From Pandoraea eparura (GTDB lineage: Bacteria > Pseudomonadota > Gammaproteobacteria > Burkholderiales > Burkholderiaceae): a DNA stretch of 64,000 nt. The stretch lies in the NCBI RefSeq assembly GCF_902459725.1, contig NZ_CABPSH010000001.1:186001-250000 (forward strand), read 5' to 3'. Positions 9,425-18,565 of the stretch are shown here, in pieces; position 1 is the stretch's first letter, and the number at the start of each line of letters is the position of its first letter. The notes under the pieces were generated by a model. That model did no database searches. It worked only from the letters and a program-made list of their open reading frames with translations, and had not been told where the DNA came from. The translations under genes and the position numbers were made by a program.

Positions 9425-9716
9425 GCTTGTCTCCGTCTGTTGTCATGTGGGATGACTCAATGGTCGGAGCAAACGCACGTGCGGTATTGAACGTCCTGGT
9501 CATCCGTGTTGAAGGAAATGCGCAATGCGGGACGCCGAGGCTGTCGTCGAAACCGAGACTGCATGCCGTCGGCCGGCCGCGGTGCGTCAGATTCAGTGCG
9601 CCGTGTGGGTTGTGCCGTCAGGCCACAGCCGGCGCCGGCTGACGCGCGGATGTTTTATCGCTGATGTAATGACCCACTGAAAACCTGCTCAGGTGTTAAC
9701 CTTCGAGGACAAACAC

Positions 9717-9986
9717 ATGAGCATGAAGATGGAAGACGAGATCAAGCGGTGGACGGCCAAGCGCAAAAGCGCGTTGGTGCTCGACATTATTCAAGGCAAA
9801 ACGACGATATCTGAGGCGAGCCGGTCGTTTGACCTCGCACCCTCGGAAGTCGAATCGTGGGTCGAAGACGGCAAGCGGGGCATGGAAAATGCGCTGCGAG
9901 CAAACCCGCTGGACGTTCGGGAGCAATACGAGCGGCAACTCTAAGACCTGCAAGAGGCATACGGCGAGGCAATGCTGGAGCTGCGT
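9717..9986 (+). pseudogene. IS3-family transposase OrfA remnant, nonsense-mutated and truncated
   Basis: A helix-turn-helix OrfA of an IS3-family element ('KRKSALVLDIIQGKTTISEASRSF' region). The ATG at 9717 has GAGGA 7 bases upstream; the earlier GTG at 9693 is unlikely. The frame hits a TAA at 9942-9944, yet the next codons still read 'DLQEAYGEAMLELR', the normal OrfA continuation, so the TAA looks like a Lys-to-stop change. Family sequence then ends abruptly near 9987, where another element's end begins. No intact OrfB follows. The left end of this element probably lies around 9665-9690. Confidence 0.75.
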
Positions 9987-9987
9987 G

Positions 9988-10427
9988 TGACCTCCCCCCG
10001 CTTAACCGAGCACCTTGACCTAGAGATTTCCGGCGTCAAGGTGTGCGAGTCGGAACTCCCCCGGAGTCAAATCGCCTAGCGAGCTATGCGGTCTGAAGTC
10101 GTTGTAGTCCCGTCGCCAGTCCTCGATCTTTTCACGAGCGTCGTCCAATGACAGGAACCAATGCACGTTCAGGCATTCATCCCGGAAACTGCCATTGAAC
10201 GACTCGATGAACGGATTGTCCGTGGGTTTTCCTGGCCGAGAGAAATCCAAGGTTACGCCATTTTCATACGCCCAGTGATCTAGCGCATGCGAAATGAATT
10301 CGCTTCCGTTATCGACCTGTATGCGTTTCGGCGTACCTCGCAGCGCTTTCACATGCCCCATCTTGGCCACCACATCTGCCGCCTTCAAGGCGTAATCGAC
10401 AGTGATCGCCAAGCTCTCCGTGAATCG
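9988..10427 (-). pseudogene. IS3-family transposase OrfB, C-terminal integrase fragment
   Basis: The last ~135 residues of an rve-type (DDE) transposase on the minus strand: 'IQVDNGSEF' carries the second catalytic Asp and 'NPFIESFNGSFRDECLN' the catalytic Glu, followed by 'RPHSSLGDLTPGEF'. The stop is at 10020-10022. Beyond it a likely terminal inverted repeat (TGACCTCCCCCC from 9988) abuts the OrfA remnant, so this copy probably inserted into the other element. The N-terminal two thirds, including the first catalytic Asp, are missing; the readable frame stops in a palindrome near 10427. It runs opposite to the OrfA fragment and probably belongs to a different element. Confidence 0.8.
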
Positions 10428-10446
10428 CCCCCGGGGCGATTCACGG
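10418..10446. repeat. 29-bp perfect palindrome at the broken end of the OrfB fragment
   Basis: Two 14-base arms (CCGTGAATCGCCCC and its reverse complement) are separated by one base. The transposase frame breaks off exactly here. It resembles two identical element ends joined head to head. Confidence 0.85.
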
Positions 10447-11643
10447 CCCCCGCATGCAAAGAACGCTCAGATAATTTTTTCCACTATCGGCAAGAGTATG
10501 AGACGTCACTGTACGCCCCTCCCATACCCCTTGGTGCGACATTGCTACCAAGTGGTTGGATAGCCAGCCATCTGGAAAAACCAGCCAAGCAAATGAGCAC
10601 TAAGAGTAATCCCACTCAGAAATGAGGAAGTGCGTGTCCAACGCGGTGAAGAATCAGATGTTTATCAACCTGCCCTTCATCTGCAGATTGCGGTCCAAGC
10701 AATCGAACACCGCCACAACTTCGAGCGAATATCACCCCCGTCCAGGCTAACTGGCAGGACAACAGTCAGGCCTGCCTACGCGCGCATACAGCAGGGATTG
10801 GGCCTTACGGCATAGATGCGGCGCACGCCGGCCGTGCGCCGAAATGTTATGGGACCGAGATCTTCATCCTTCACATATACATAGTGCTCAGACGCGTTCG
10901 AAGGCGGTGAAGAAATGACTGGCAACTCTCAACGCTCGCCTATCACGCGCCGCGTGAACGCGTCACGTCCCCATCCAAAGCGGTGGCTGGACGAATCCAA
11001 GTTCTCAATGCAGTGAACTATTGAACGCCTTTCACTGATGCGAACACTGTCAAACTGCATCGAGGTAAATCGCTTTGAAGCGATTAGAAACCAGGCGCTT
11101 CGCGACACGCACAACTCACTACGACTCGTCATGGCACCAGACGTGCAATGAACATCGACCTCTGGAGACAGGATGTCTATTATCGATCGATATGAATCAA
11201 ACTGAATCGTCGCGAATCCGGCTCTTGAACTATGACGCCCAAAGGATTGCCGTGTACCTCGAGCAACCGAGCACAGTCGCCACTCGCGTTCACAAGGCAG
11301 TCGACGAAACTTGAGTGCGAATGTGCTAGACGCGAACAACGGCAAACCTAAGAACGAAAAAGGACGATGTCGCGGGATCGCGACCCACGGCAGAAATGGC
11401 GGGGATAGGAAATGGGGAAATTACGCGCCACCCGCCCCTCGGAAGAAGCGAGAGTGCTCGGGAGCGTGACCAGCAAGAATGGCGGAGAGGTGATTCTGAA
11501 ACGGCGAAAGCTGCGCAGCCCGAATACAATGCTGTATTCGGGCTATCTGTCGCGGCAAGATGCCTAACGCGTCTGCAACACGATTCGATTGGTTGATATA
11601 TCCGGCGCGCAGGTATCCGTACGCGCGGATTTAGCGGGGACGA
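10447..11643. other. Gene-poor, lower-GC stretch of the island
   Basis: About 1.2 kb with no convincing gene on either strand. Open frames exist (for example minus strand 10929-11345 and plus strand 11075-11314), but they lack good ribosome sites, have composition unlike the host genes and resemble no family known to me. By eye the base composition is more AT-rich than the flanking chromosome. The one clear structure is the hairpin at 11517-11544. This looks like decayed mobile DNA. Confidence 0.5.
11517..11544. terminator. 12-bp stem hairpin, possible terminator downstream of the 11644 gene
   Basis: Arms AGCCCGAATACA and TGTATTCGGGCT pair perfectly around a 4-base loop (11529-11532). It lies 100 bases beyond the stop of the minus-strand gene at 11644. 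There is no T-run, so intrinsic termination is uncertain. Confidence 0.45.
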
Positions 11644-12207
11644 TTAATACTTGAACTGACTTTCATAGGTGGTCATCGAAGCACCATACTTGCCATGCTC
11701 CGGGTATTTGTAGCCGGATACGTGTGCGCGCATCTGTTCAACGTTGGGCGTGCGCTGATTCGCGTCACCGCTCACAGTCGTTAGTGGGCCGTTGACATTG
11801 CCACCAGCAGGCACCCCGTACCGGCGCTGCGAGGCATTGACCGACTGCTCCGACTGCGGGACTACACCGCTCGGCATTGCAGGGCTCGCGGCAATGAAAT
11901 TATTTGCTGCTACCGGCCCTGAGCCTTCAACGACATAGTTGGCTCGCGATTGAGCACCCGACCGGTTTGCGCGGCGCATGGGAATATTTTTCTCGTCGCA
12001 GATTCGGCGCCACGCAGTTTTGAACGTAGACAACTTGATCGCAAGACCATGGCGATTCAACGAATCGACGATGGCTGCGTCAGTGACACCATACTCAAGA
12101 ATGGCGACTTTAATCCAGTCTGAGTAGTCGCGGATCGTATCAGTCATGCTGCGGGAGTGCGCCGACAACTTTTGCAGATCTGCCAAAAAACCATTTACAT
12201 CCAACAT
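11644..12207 (-). CDS. Hypothetical island protein with a putative N-terminal helix-turn-helix-like region
   Basis: A 187-residue protein I do not recognise. Residues ~1-85 are helical and charged; the segment 'TDAAIVDSLNRHGLAIKLSTFKTAWRRIC' resembles the DNA-binding region of small plasmid transfer or partition proteins such as TraK-like proteins. The rest (about 90-187) is rich in Gly, Pro, Ser, Asn and Gln and is probably disordered. ATG 12207 is chosen for its strong Shine-Dalgarno (GGAGGTG, 4 bases away); the longer frame begins upstream of that site. It lies downstream of the AlpA-like gene on the same strand, perhaps co-transcribed. The DNA-binding suggestion is weak. Confidence 0.65.
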   Translation of the reverse strand: MLDVNGFLADLQKLSAHSRSMTDTIRDYSDWIKVAILEYGVTDAAIVDSLNRHGLAIKLSTFKTAWRRICDEKNIPMRRANRSGAQSRANYVVEGSGPVAANNFIAASPAMPSGVVPQSEQSVNASQRRYGVPAGGNVNGPLTTVSGDANQRTPNVEQMRAHVSGYKYPEHGKYGASMTTYESQFKY

Positions 12208-12292
12208 CCTCACCTCCGAGTGCTTTGGTTCCACGGGGCGCTAACGGTGGCCGCGCCCGATCGTTTTTAACTGGACGGTTTTACGTGCGCTC

Positions 12293-12508
12293 TTATGCTG
12301 CCCCGTGCATCAATGCGCGCTCGATGCCATCAACCGGCCATGCAAGTTTGCGCGATGCCAGACGCGTAGGACGGATGCCGGCGTACTCACCGTAAATGCA
12401 ATGACTCTTGCGCATCGTCTGCGGCTTGACAAGCAGGATTGCCGCCGCCTCTTTGGTGCTAATGTGGGTACGGTTCAGACACACTTCGGACAAGTTCTTG
12501 ACATGCAT
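12293..12508 (-). CDS. Small AlpA/MerR-like DNA-binding protein
   Basis: A 71-residue protein whose central part 'HISTKEAAAILLVKPQTMRKS' reads as the winged helix-turn-helix of the AlpA/excisionase/MerR-like group, followed by 'IRPTRLASRKLAWPVDGIERAL', which matches the usual wing and 'W...DIE..L' ending of that group. Such proteins control integrase expression or excision in prophages and genomic islands. ATG 12508 is preferred to the longer frame because GGAG precedes it by 9 bases and the motif then sits centrally. Its presence supports the island interpretation, although no integrase gene is seen in the window. Confidence 0.68.
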   Translation of the reverse strand: MHVKNLSEVCLNRTHISTKEAAAILLVKPQTMRKSHCIYGEYAGIRPTRLASRKLAWPVDGIERALMHGAA

Positions 12509-12726
12509 TTCAATCGACTCCGCAACTCCCGAACGGGAGTGGTTTAAGGATTGCCCACGAGACGTTCGCTGCAAGCCAACCTGCGCTTACCAGTCGTTCC
12601 CGCCGGGACAGTTCGTGAGTCGAATTTGATATGGCGGAGACGCCGACACCGATGCCTCCGCGATTGGAGTCCCTTTTGCGCCAATGACTTAGCCACGTGG
12701 TGACCGCATTTCCCTCCCCCAAAATC

Positions 12727-12758
12727 AAAAAAACCTCCGCAATCTCAGTCTGCGGAGG
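12727..12758 (-). terminator. Intrinsic terminator, minus strand
   Basis: Read on the minus strand, CCTCCGCA and TGCGGAGG form an 8-bp stem with a 9-base loop, followed directly by seven T. It lies 100 bases beyond the stop of the 306-residue hypothetical gene and should end that transcript. Confidence 0.85.
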
Positions 12759-12859
12759 CTATCGAATTTAGTAGGCGAAAAAGTAGGGGCGACGCTAGAG
12801 ACAGACTGCTTTCAATCCGAAACCGCGGGGCATGTCTGCGCCATCCTGCAGAGCGCAAG

Positions 12860-13780
12860 CTAGAACTTCATGACACCGTTGGCAGCACTGTAATCCTTCA
12901 AGACCTCGGCCTTGCGCTCCCAGTCTTCGCGCCATACTGCAAGTTCTACGGTCGTCTCAAAAACGCGACTGAGCCTTTCGAGGCCAACCGTACGCGTCGT
13001 GAAATAGCCTTCATGTGCTGGAGATGCGAGTTCTCCCTTGCTGAGCTTCTTATTCACCCCGAGGTACAGAGCCGATGCGAGCTCAATTGGATTCCAAAGG
13101 GCGCCGGAAGTGCCCACGCCACCGACTGACTTCCTAGCTTCCACGAGCCATTTCGTTGTGCCCGGATCCTTAAGCTTGACTGACCACTCACGCATTGACC
13201 AAATGCAACCGTCAAACGCTTTTGCGATTACCCCCGAGGAAGGGTAATGCTCGAGCGGCTTCTCCTTCGTCACGACAGCTTCAATTTGAGCACTTCCGCT
13301 TGCCTTGCGCGTTGTCCACGTCTCCGACTCATTGGCAGGGGAAGACGCCGGGATGCCCCAGTGGCTCAAAAGAAATGGTGCCAGCGCTTTTTCGCAGGCC
13401 GCTTTGAGTCGAGACGGGTCCGAGAACCGTTCAGGATCGTCGACAGTCATGAAGCGCGGCGCCACTTGGGCAACTCGCTTCACAAACCAATCAGCTTCCT
13501 TGATGTTCCGATACTTGCACCACAGGAGAAATGCGTTCGGGGTCGGACATATCGAACCGAACGGCTCACTTTTCCATAGCGAAAAGATCCGCTCGGCGGT
13601 CTCGAAGTTCGAGCTCATTATCGCCAGGTCCCGGCAGTCCTCCAAGGTGAGAAACTTCCCATTAGATGCCACCGGAAACTGCTTACATACGAGCAAGGCA
13701 CCCTCCAACGGCGACCATTTCTTCATGGCCATCGCATTGATGATATCCTCGTCGTTCGTTGTCCTAACCGCCATCACCAT
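12860..13780 (-). CDS. Hypothetical protein of the island, function unknown
   Basis: A 306-residue soluble protein that I do not recognise; no membrane segment, signal peptide or classical nucleotide-binding motif is visible. Trp and Lys are common, and segments such as 'TPNAFLLWCKYRN' and 'GALWNPIELASALYLGVNKKL' suggest a helical protein. GAGGAAG precedes the ATG by 5 bases; MetVal-Met offers a second start two codons later. Its start codon overlaps the stop of a short upstream frame (ATGGTGA), which suggests translational coupling. A terminator follows at 12758-12727, so it looks like a functional transcription unit rather than decay. Confidence 0.7.
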   Translation of the reverse strand: MVMAVRTTNDEDIINAMAMKKWSPLEGALLVCKQFPVASNGKFLTLEDCRDLAIMSSNFETAERIFSLWKSEPFGSICPTPNAFLLWCKYRNIKEADWFVKRVAQVAPRFMTVDDPERFSDPSRLKAACEKALAPFLLSHWGIPASSPANESETWTTRKASGSAQIEAVVTKEKPLEHYPSSGVIAKAFDGCIWSMREWSVKLKDPGTTKWLVEARKSVGGVGTSGALWNPIELASALYLGVNKKLSKGELASPAHEGYFTTRTVGLERLSRVFETTVELAVWREDWERKAEVLKDYSAANGVMKF

Positions 13781-13950
13781 TCTTCTTCCTCAGTTCTAGA
13801 AATCGGGACCGCAATCATACCTCGACCAAATCGGCCCGGCTTGGCGCTCGCAACAAATAGGCACGGCAAACTAACTTGACGCCTCCCCGTCCGCCAATGC
13901 TCTCGGCTTAGAAGAGACTTCGGAAAATTACATCCTTCCAAAATAGTCAT
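13774..13950 (-). CDS. Possible small ORF (58 residues) coupled to the hypothetical gene
   Basis: This open frame ends '...RTEEEEW' with its stop overlapping the ATG of the next gene, an arrangement seen in translationally coupled pairs. No Shine-Dalgarno sequence is evident before the ATG at 13950, and an alternative start at 13992 touches the tandem repeat. No family resemblance. It could equally be leader sequence. Confidence 0.3.
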   Translation of the reverse strand: MTILEGCNFPKSLLSREHWRTGRRQVSLPCLFVASAKPGRFGRGMIAVPISRTEEEEW

Positions 13951-13990
13951 TTGCAATACGAACTTATTGACGTCAACGGCTGTCGCGCTC

Positions 13991-14070
13991 AAGCGCAGAA
14001 GCGCAGAAGCGCAGAAGCGCAGAAGCGCAGAAGCGCAGAAGCGCAGAAGCGCAGAAGCGCAGAAGCGCAG
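13991..14070. repeat. Ten perfect tandem copies of an 8-bp unit (AAGCGCAG)
   Basis: Ten complete copies of AAGCGCAG run without interruption, followed by a partial copy. Three units make 24 bases, so every frame gives an 8-residue repeat; on the minus strand one frame (stop at 13989) reads ASALLRFC repeatedly. Because the unit is not a multiple of three, gain or loss of one copy shifts the frame. Confidence 0.97.
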
Positions 14071-14249
14071 AAGCAGTGTAGGACTTTGGGATCAATAGCT
14101 GCAACGCCAAAGCAGGGGTTTGATTCGCCACCGGAGGTGACGTTGATCATGGTTGACTTAATTTGATCGAAAACGCCTACACAGCACCTACACCGCCTGC
14201 AGACAAAGTCCCATCGAAACAAATGCAACGTTTAAACCATTGATTTTAC

Positions 14250-14326
14250 TGGCCTGCCCAGAGGGATTCGAACCCCCGACCGTCGGCTTAGAAGGCCGAT
14301 GCTCTATCCAACTGAGCTATGGGCAG
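14250..14326 (-). tRNA. tRNA-Arg (anticodon UCU)
   Basis: A complete 77-nt cloverleaf on the minus strand. Acceptor arms CTGCCCA and TGGGCAG pair fully; the D stem is GCTC/GAGC; the anticodon stem TCGGC/GCCGA encloses loop CTTCTAA with anticodon TCT; the T arm is GGGGG-TTCGAAT-CCCTC with one G-T pair. The 3' CCA is encoded. The 3' end faces the accessory island, the usual orientation for an integrase target. Confidence 0.97.
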
Positions 14327-14515
14327 TGCGTGATGGCGGCGACAGGAAGTCGCTGCCGGCGGGTCCGGGTGTGACGACATATCACGCGTCACGCCCGAGC
14401 AATCGGCAATTATAACGCACGCGCATGCCAATTTCATCGGCATTGCTTCAGGAGATGTCCCCCTTTGCGCGCCGTCTCGTTCGCCTTTAGACTGGCAACG
14501 TGGAGGAGCGCGAGC

Positions 14516-15733
14516 ATGAACGAAATCGAACGCGAACAACGCTTTGGCGCCCACAACTACGCGCCGCTGCCCGTCGTGCTTTCGCACGCCAAGGGCGTCT
14601 GGGTCTGGGATGTCGAAGGCAATCGCTATCTCGACATGATGAGCGCCTACTCCGCCGTCAGCCACGGCCATGCGCATCCTCGCCTGGTCGCCGCCCTCAC
14701 CACGCAGGCCCAACGCCTCGCCGTCGTCTCCCGCGCCTTCTACACCGACCGGCTCGGTGCCTTCCTCGAACGGCTGTGCGACCTCACCACGCTCGGCGGC
14801 GCCCTGCCGATGAACACCGGCGCGGAAGCCGTCGAAACCGCCATCAAGGCCGCCCGCCGCTGGGGCTACAGCGTCAAGCGCATCCCCGCCGATAAAGCCG
14901 AAATCATCGTCGCCGACGGCAACTTCCACGGACGCACCACCACCATCGTCGGCTTCTCATCCGAACCCGCCTATCGCGCCGACTTCGGCCCGTTCTCCCC
15001 CGGATTCGTCCGCGTGCCCTTCGGCGATATCGATGCCGTGCGCGCCGCCATCACCCCCAACACCTGCGCCGTCCTGTTCGAAACGATTCAGGGCGAAGGC
15101 GGCATCGTGCTCCCGCCCGACGGCTTCCTGCGCGCACTTCGCCAGCTCTGCACAGAAAACAACGTGCTCATGCTGCTCGACGAAATCCAGTCAGGTCTGG
15201 GACGCACCGGCCGCTGGTTCGCCTATCAGCATGAAGATATCGTGCCCGACGGCGTCATGCTCGGCAAAGCACTCGGCGGCGGCCTGCTGCCCGTGTCCGC
15301 CTTCGTGGCGCGACGCGACATCATCGACCTGTTCGAGCCCGGCAGCCACGGCTCGACCTTCGGCGGCAACCCGCTCGCCGCGACCGTCGCGCTCGAAGCG
15401 CTCGACGTCATGGCCGACGAAGATCTGCCGGGAAACAGCGCCGAAATGGGGGAATACCTGCTGTCGCGATTGCATGCGATTCACTCACCGCTCATTCGCG
15501 AAGTCCGCGGCCGTGGCCTCTGGGCCGGCATCGAAATCGACCCCGCACGCGCCGACGCCCACGACCTGTCCATGCGGATGCTGCGCCGTCGCGTGCTGGC
15601 CAAGGAAACACGCGCGACCGTGCTGCGCCTCGCTCCGCCGCTGGTGATCGAACGCACCGAAATCGACACCTGCATCTCCGCCCTCAAGGCCGTGCTGGCC
15701 GAAGCGGAAAACGAGGCCCGACACGAGGCGTGA
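14516..15733 (+). CDS. rocD: Ornithine aminotransferase
   Basis: Transfers the delta-amino group of ornithine to 2-oxoglutarate, giving glutamate-5-semialdehyde, in arginine/ornithine catabolism; cytoplasmic and PLP-dependent. The 405-residue length fits the family. The PLP lysine is Lys251 in 'MLGKALGGG', with Asp222-Glu223 in 'LLDEIQSGLGRTG' and the phosphate-binding 'NTGAEAVETAIK' at 100-111. ATG 14516 has GGAGGAG 7-8 bases upstream; the longer frame adds 17 residues not seen in the family. Other class III transaminases share these motifs, but the N-terminal 'AHNYAPLPVVL' strongly suggests RocD. Confidence 0.93.
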   Translation: MNEIEREQRFGAHNYAPLPVVLSHAKGVWVWDVEGNRYLDMMSAYSAVSHGHAHPRLVAALTTQAQRLAVVSRAFYTDRLGAFLERLCDLTTLGGALPMNTGAEAVETAIKAARRWGYSVKRIPADKAEIIVADGNFHGRTTTIVGFSSEPAYRADFGPFSPGFVRVPFGDIDAVRAAITPNTCAVLFETIQGEGGIVLPPDGFLRALRQLCTENNVLMLLDEIQSGLGRTGRWFAYQHEDIVPDGVMLGKALGGGLLPVSAFVARRDIIDLFEPGSHGSTFGGNPLAATVALEALDVMADEDLPGNSAEMGEYLLSRLHAIHSPLIREVRGRGLWAGIEIDPARADAHDLSMRMLRRRVLAKETRATVLRLAPPLVIERTEIDTCISALKAVLAEAENEARHEA

Positions 15734-15814
15734 CACGAGGCATGGCACGAGGCCGAACCAGGCGCAAGGGCGCATGAGCGCCAGAGCACCCGTTCCCCCG
15801 AGCACAGCGGCGCG

Positions 15815-16144
15815 TCAATGCGCCGACGACTTCGACCAGAGATTCATCACCAGGACGCCCGCGATGATGAGCGCCATGCCGATGAGCGCGGGGGCGTCGA
15901 GCTTCTGACCGAACAGCACGCGTGCGGCAATCGAGATGAGCACGATGCCGAGTCCCGACCACATCGCATAAGCCACGCCCACGGGAATCGTGCGCAGCGT
16001 GAGCGACAGCATGTAGAACGCCACGCCGTAACCCGCCACAACCAACGCAACCGGCCCAACGCGCGTGAATCCCTCCGAGGCCTTCAGCGCCGACGTGGCA
16101 ATCACCTCGGCCACGATCGCCACCAACAGGTATAGATACGCCAT
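15815..16144 (-). CDS. Small multidrug resistance (SMR) family transporter, EmrE/Sug-like
   Basis: A four-helix inner-membrane protein that works as an antiparallel dimer and exchanges protons for cationic drugs or guanidinium-type compounds. At 109 residues it has the standard SMR size; the essential membrane Glu is in helix 1 ('[13 protein letters not shown]'), and helix 3 carries the '[12 protein letters not shown]' signature. ATG 16144 has AAGGAG 5 bases upstream. '[15 protein letters not shown]' is typical of EmrE/QacE-type members. It ends convergently with rocD and stands alone. Confidence 0.93.
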   Translation of the reverse strand: MAYLYLLVAIVAEVIATSALKASEGFTRVGPVALVVAGYGVAFYMLSLTLRTIPVGVAYAMWSGLGIVLISIAARVLFGQKLDAPALIGMALIIAGVLVMNLWSKSSAH

Positions 16145-16320
16145 CGACTCTCCTTTTCCTCGAACTCGCGGCCGCCCATCATAACCGACAGGGTTCTGCG
16201 CCCCACCCTGCAAAATTCACTTGCCCAAGCCCCCCGCGCCGCGCTACAGTCGCCGTCACGGTGTGGCCAGCACATCGGCGTCGCTCGGACGGTTCCGGGC
16301 GCTTACGTTCCAGGATCATC

Positions 16321-17538
<1,218 letters not shown>

Positions 17539-17564
17539 GTCGCTTCCGAACACGCCACAACGTC

Positions 17565-17597
17565 ACGGGGAGTCCGAAGACTCCCCGTTGGCCTTTC
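17565..17597 (+). terminator. Hairpin terminator after alaC
   Basis: Arms ACGGGGAGTC and GACTCCCCGT pair perfectly around a CGAA tetraloop and are followed by TGGCCTTT. It lies between convergent genes and may serve both; the T-run is better on the plus strand. Confidence 0.8.
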
Positions 17598-17618
17598 CCG
17601 GCACGTCACGCACGACAC

Positions 17619-18032
17619 CTAGGCCGGCAACCACTCCTGCAGCGTCACTTCGATGGTGATGAACGAGAGGTTGGCGCCGCGCACGAAGCGCCCGGCGAAC
17701 ATGCGCCCCGCGGTGTCCGCGACCATGCCGTGCAGCATGGGCAGCTCACTCGCGGCATCGGTCCGTACGTCGACCTCGCCGAACACATTGAGGATTTCCA
17801 CCCCGGGGCCGCTCACCCGTTGCTCGCGCCAGCCATCGCCCGAGCGAAACGCCAGACGCGCATCGATCAGGCTCCCCACGGCACCGCGCACGATGGCGCG
17901 CGAGATGGCATGCTCGGCGCACAGCGCTTCAATGCTCTCCGTCAAGTCCTGATTCGGTTTGAGGCGGGCCACGACCAACCTGCCCAGCGTGCCGTTCTCG
18001 ATGGCGACGGGGATATCGAGTGCGGCGCTCAT
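17619..18032 (-). CDS. DUF296/PPC-domain protein with a degenerate histidine motif
   Basis: A 137-residue single-domain protein of the DUF296/PPC (AF0104) family, whose fold is related to acetolactate decarboxylase. Family marks are 'LKPNQDLTESIEALCAEHAISRAIV' and the ending 'LSFITIEVTL'. The usual His motif is eroded: only His101 remains ('PMLHGMV') and the family GGHL reads 'AGRF', so metal binding is doubtful. It is the fourth and last gene of the operon; its ATG overlaps the stop of the preceding DUF296 gene by four bases, pointing to coupled synthesis. The cellular role is unknown. Confidence 0.8.
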   Translation of the reverse strand: MSAALDIPVAIENGTLGRLVVARLKPNQDLTESIEALCAEHAISRAIVRGAVGSLIDARLAFRSGDGWREQRVSGPGVEILNVFGEVDVRTDAASELPMLHGMVADTAGRMFAGRFVRGANLSFITIEVTLQEWLPA

Positions 18033-18565
18033 GAGAGATCTCCCGCCACGGGATGCAGCAACCGGAAACGCGTTTCCTCGTCATCCGCGCTCACATAGCC
18101 GCCTCGCTCGAACAAGCACAGGCGAATCACCACGGGCTCGTCGCCGGCCCAGGTGTGATCGAGAATCAGGTGCCCGCCGTGCAGCTCGCCGCCCGGATCG
18201 GCAAACCCCGCATGGCAATGGAGCAGCGTGGCGCCATCGGACGTGCGGCCCACGGTGATCGCGCCACCGATCAGATCCACCTCCCGGATTTCGTCAACCG
18301 GCGCCCCGTAGCCGAAGGGACGCTCCGTGTCTGCGGTGGTCTCGATCATGTGATACCGCAGACCTCGCGCGGTGCCCGCGCAGAAACGGCCGACGCCGCC
18401 ACCATACGCATAGCGGGATAACGCTTCGCGTAAGGACTCACCCAGATTCGCACCCGACCGGATCGTGACGCGCAGTTCGTGCTGCCCGCTCAACACACAG
18501 TCTTCCACACGGGGTAACGTGGGGGCGCCTGCATGTCGATAGATCCGTGAAAGCGCAGGTTTCAT
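18029..18565 (-). CDS. DUF296/PPC-domain protein with intact histidine motif
   Basis: A 178-residue DUF296/PPC-family protein. The segment 'RSGANLGESLREAL' and the motif 'LLHCHAGFADPGGELHGGHL', with His116, His118, His129 and His132, match the family core, where histidines can bind a metal in the acetolactate-decarboxylase-like fold. ATG 18565 overlaps the stop of the acyl-CoA synthetase (ATGA) and has AAGGAG 11 bases upstream. Its location in a degradative operon with thiolase and CoA ligase suggests an enzymatic rather than a DNA-binding role, perhaps together with its degenerate partner. That is inference. Confidence 0.8.
   Translation of the reverse strand: MKPALSRIYRHAGAPTLPRVEDCVLSGQHELRVTIRSGANLGESLREALSRYAYGGGVGRFCAGTARGLRYHMIETTADTERPFGYGAPVDEIREVDLIGGAITVGRTSDGATLLHCHAGFADPGGELHGGHLILDHTWAGDEPVVIRLCLFERGGYVSADDEETRFRLLHPVAGDLS

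Noticed and set aside
9500-9560. Possible sigma-54 promoter upstream of the esterase gene
   Set aside because: GG and GC elements are 11 rather than 10 bases apart and the flanking bases are poor.
10929-11345. 138-codon minus-strand open frame in the island
   Set aside because: No ribosome site, no family resemblance, and an overlapping plus-strand frame of similar quality; coding status cannot be supported.
13991-14070. CRISPR array
   Set aside because: Units are 8 bp, contiguous and identical, with no spacers; it is a simple tandem repeat.
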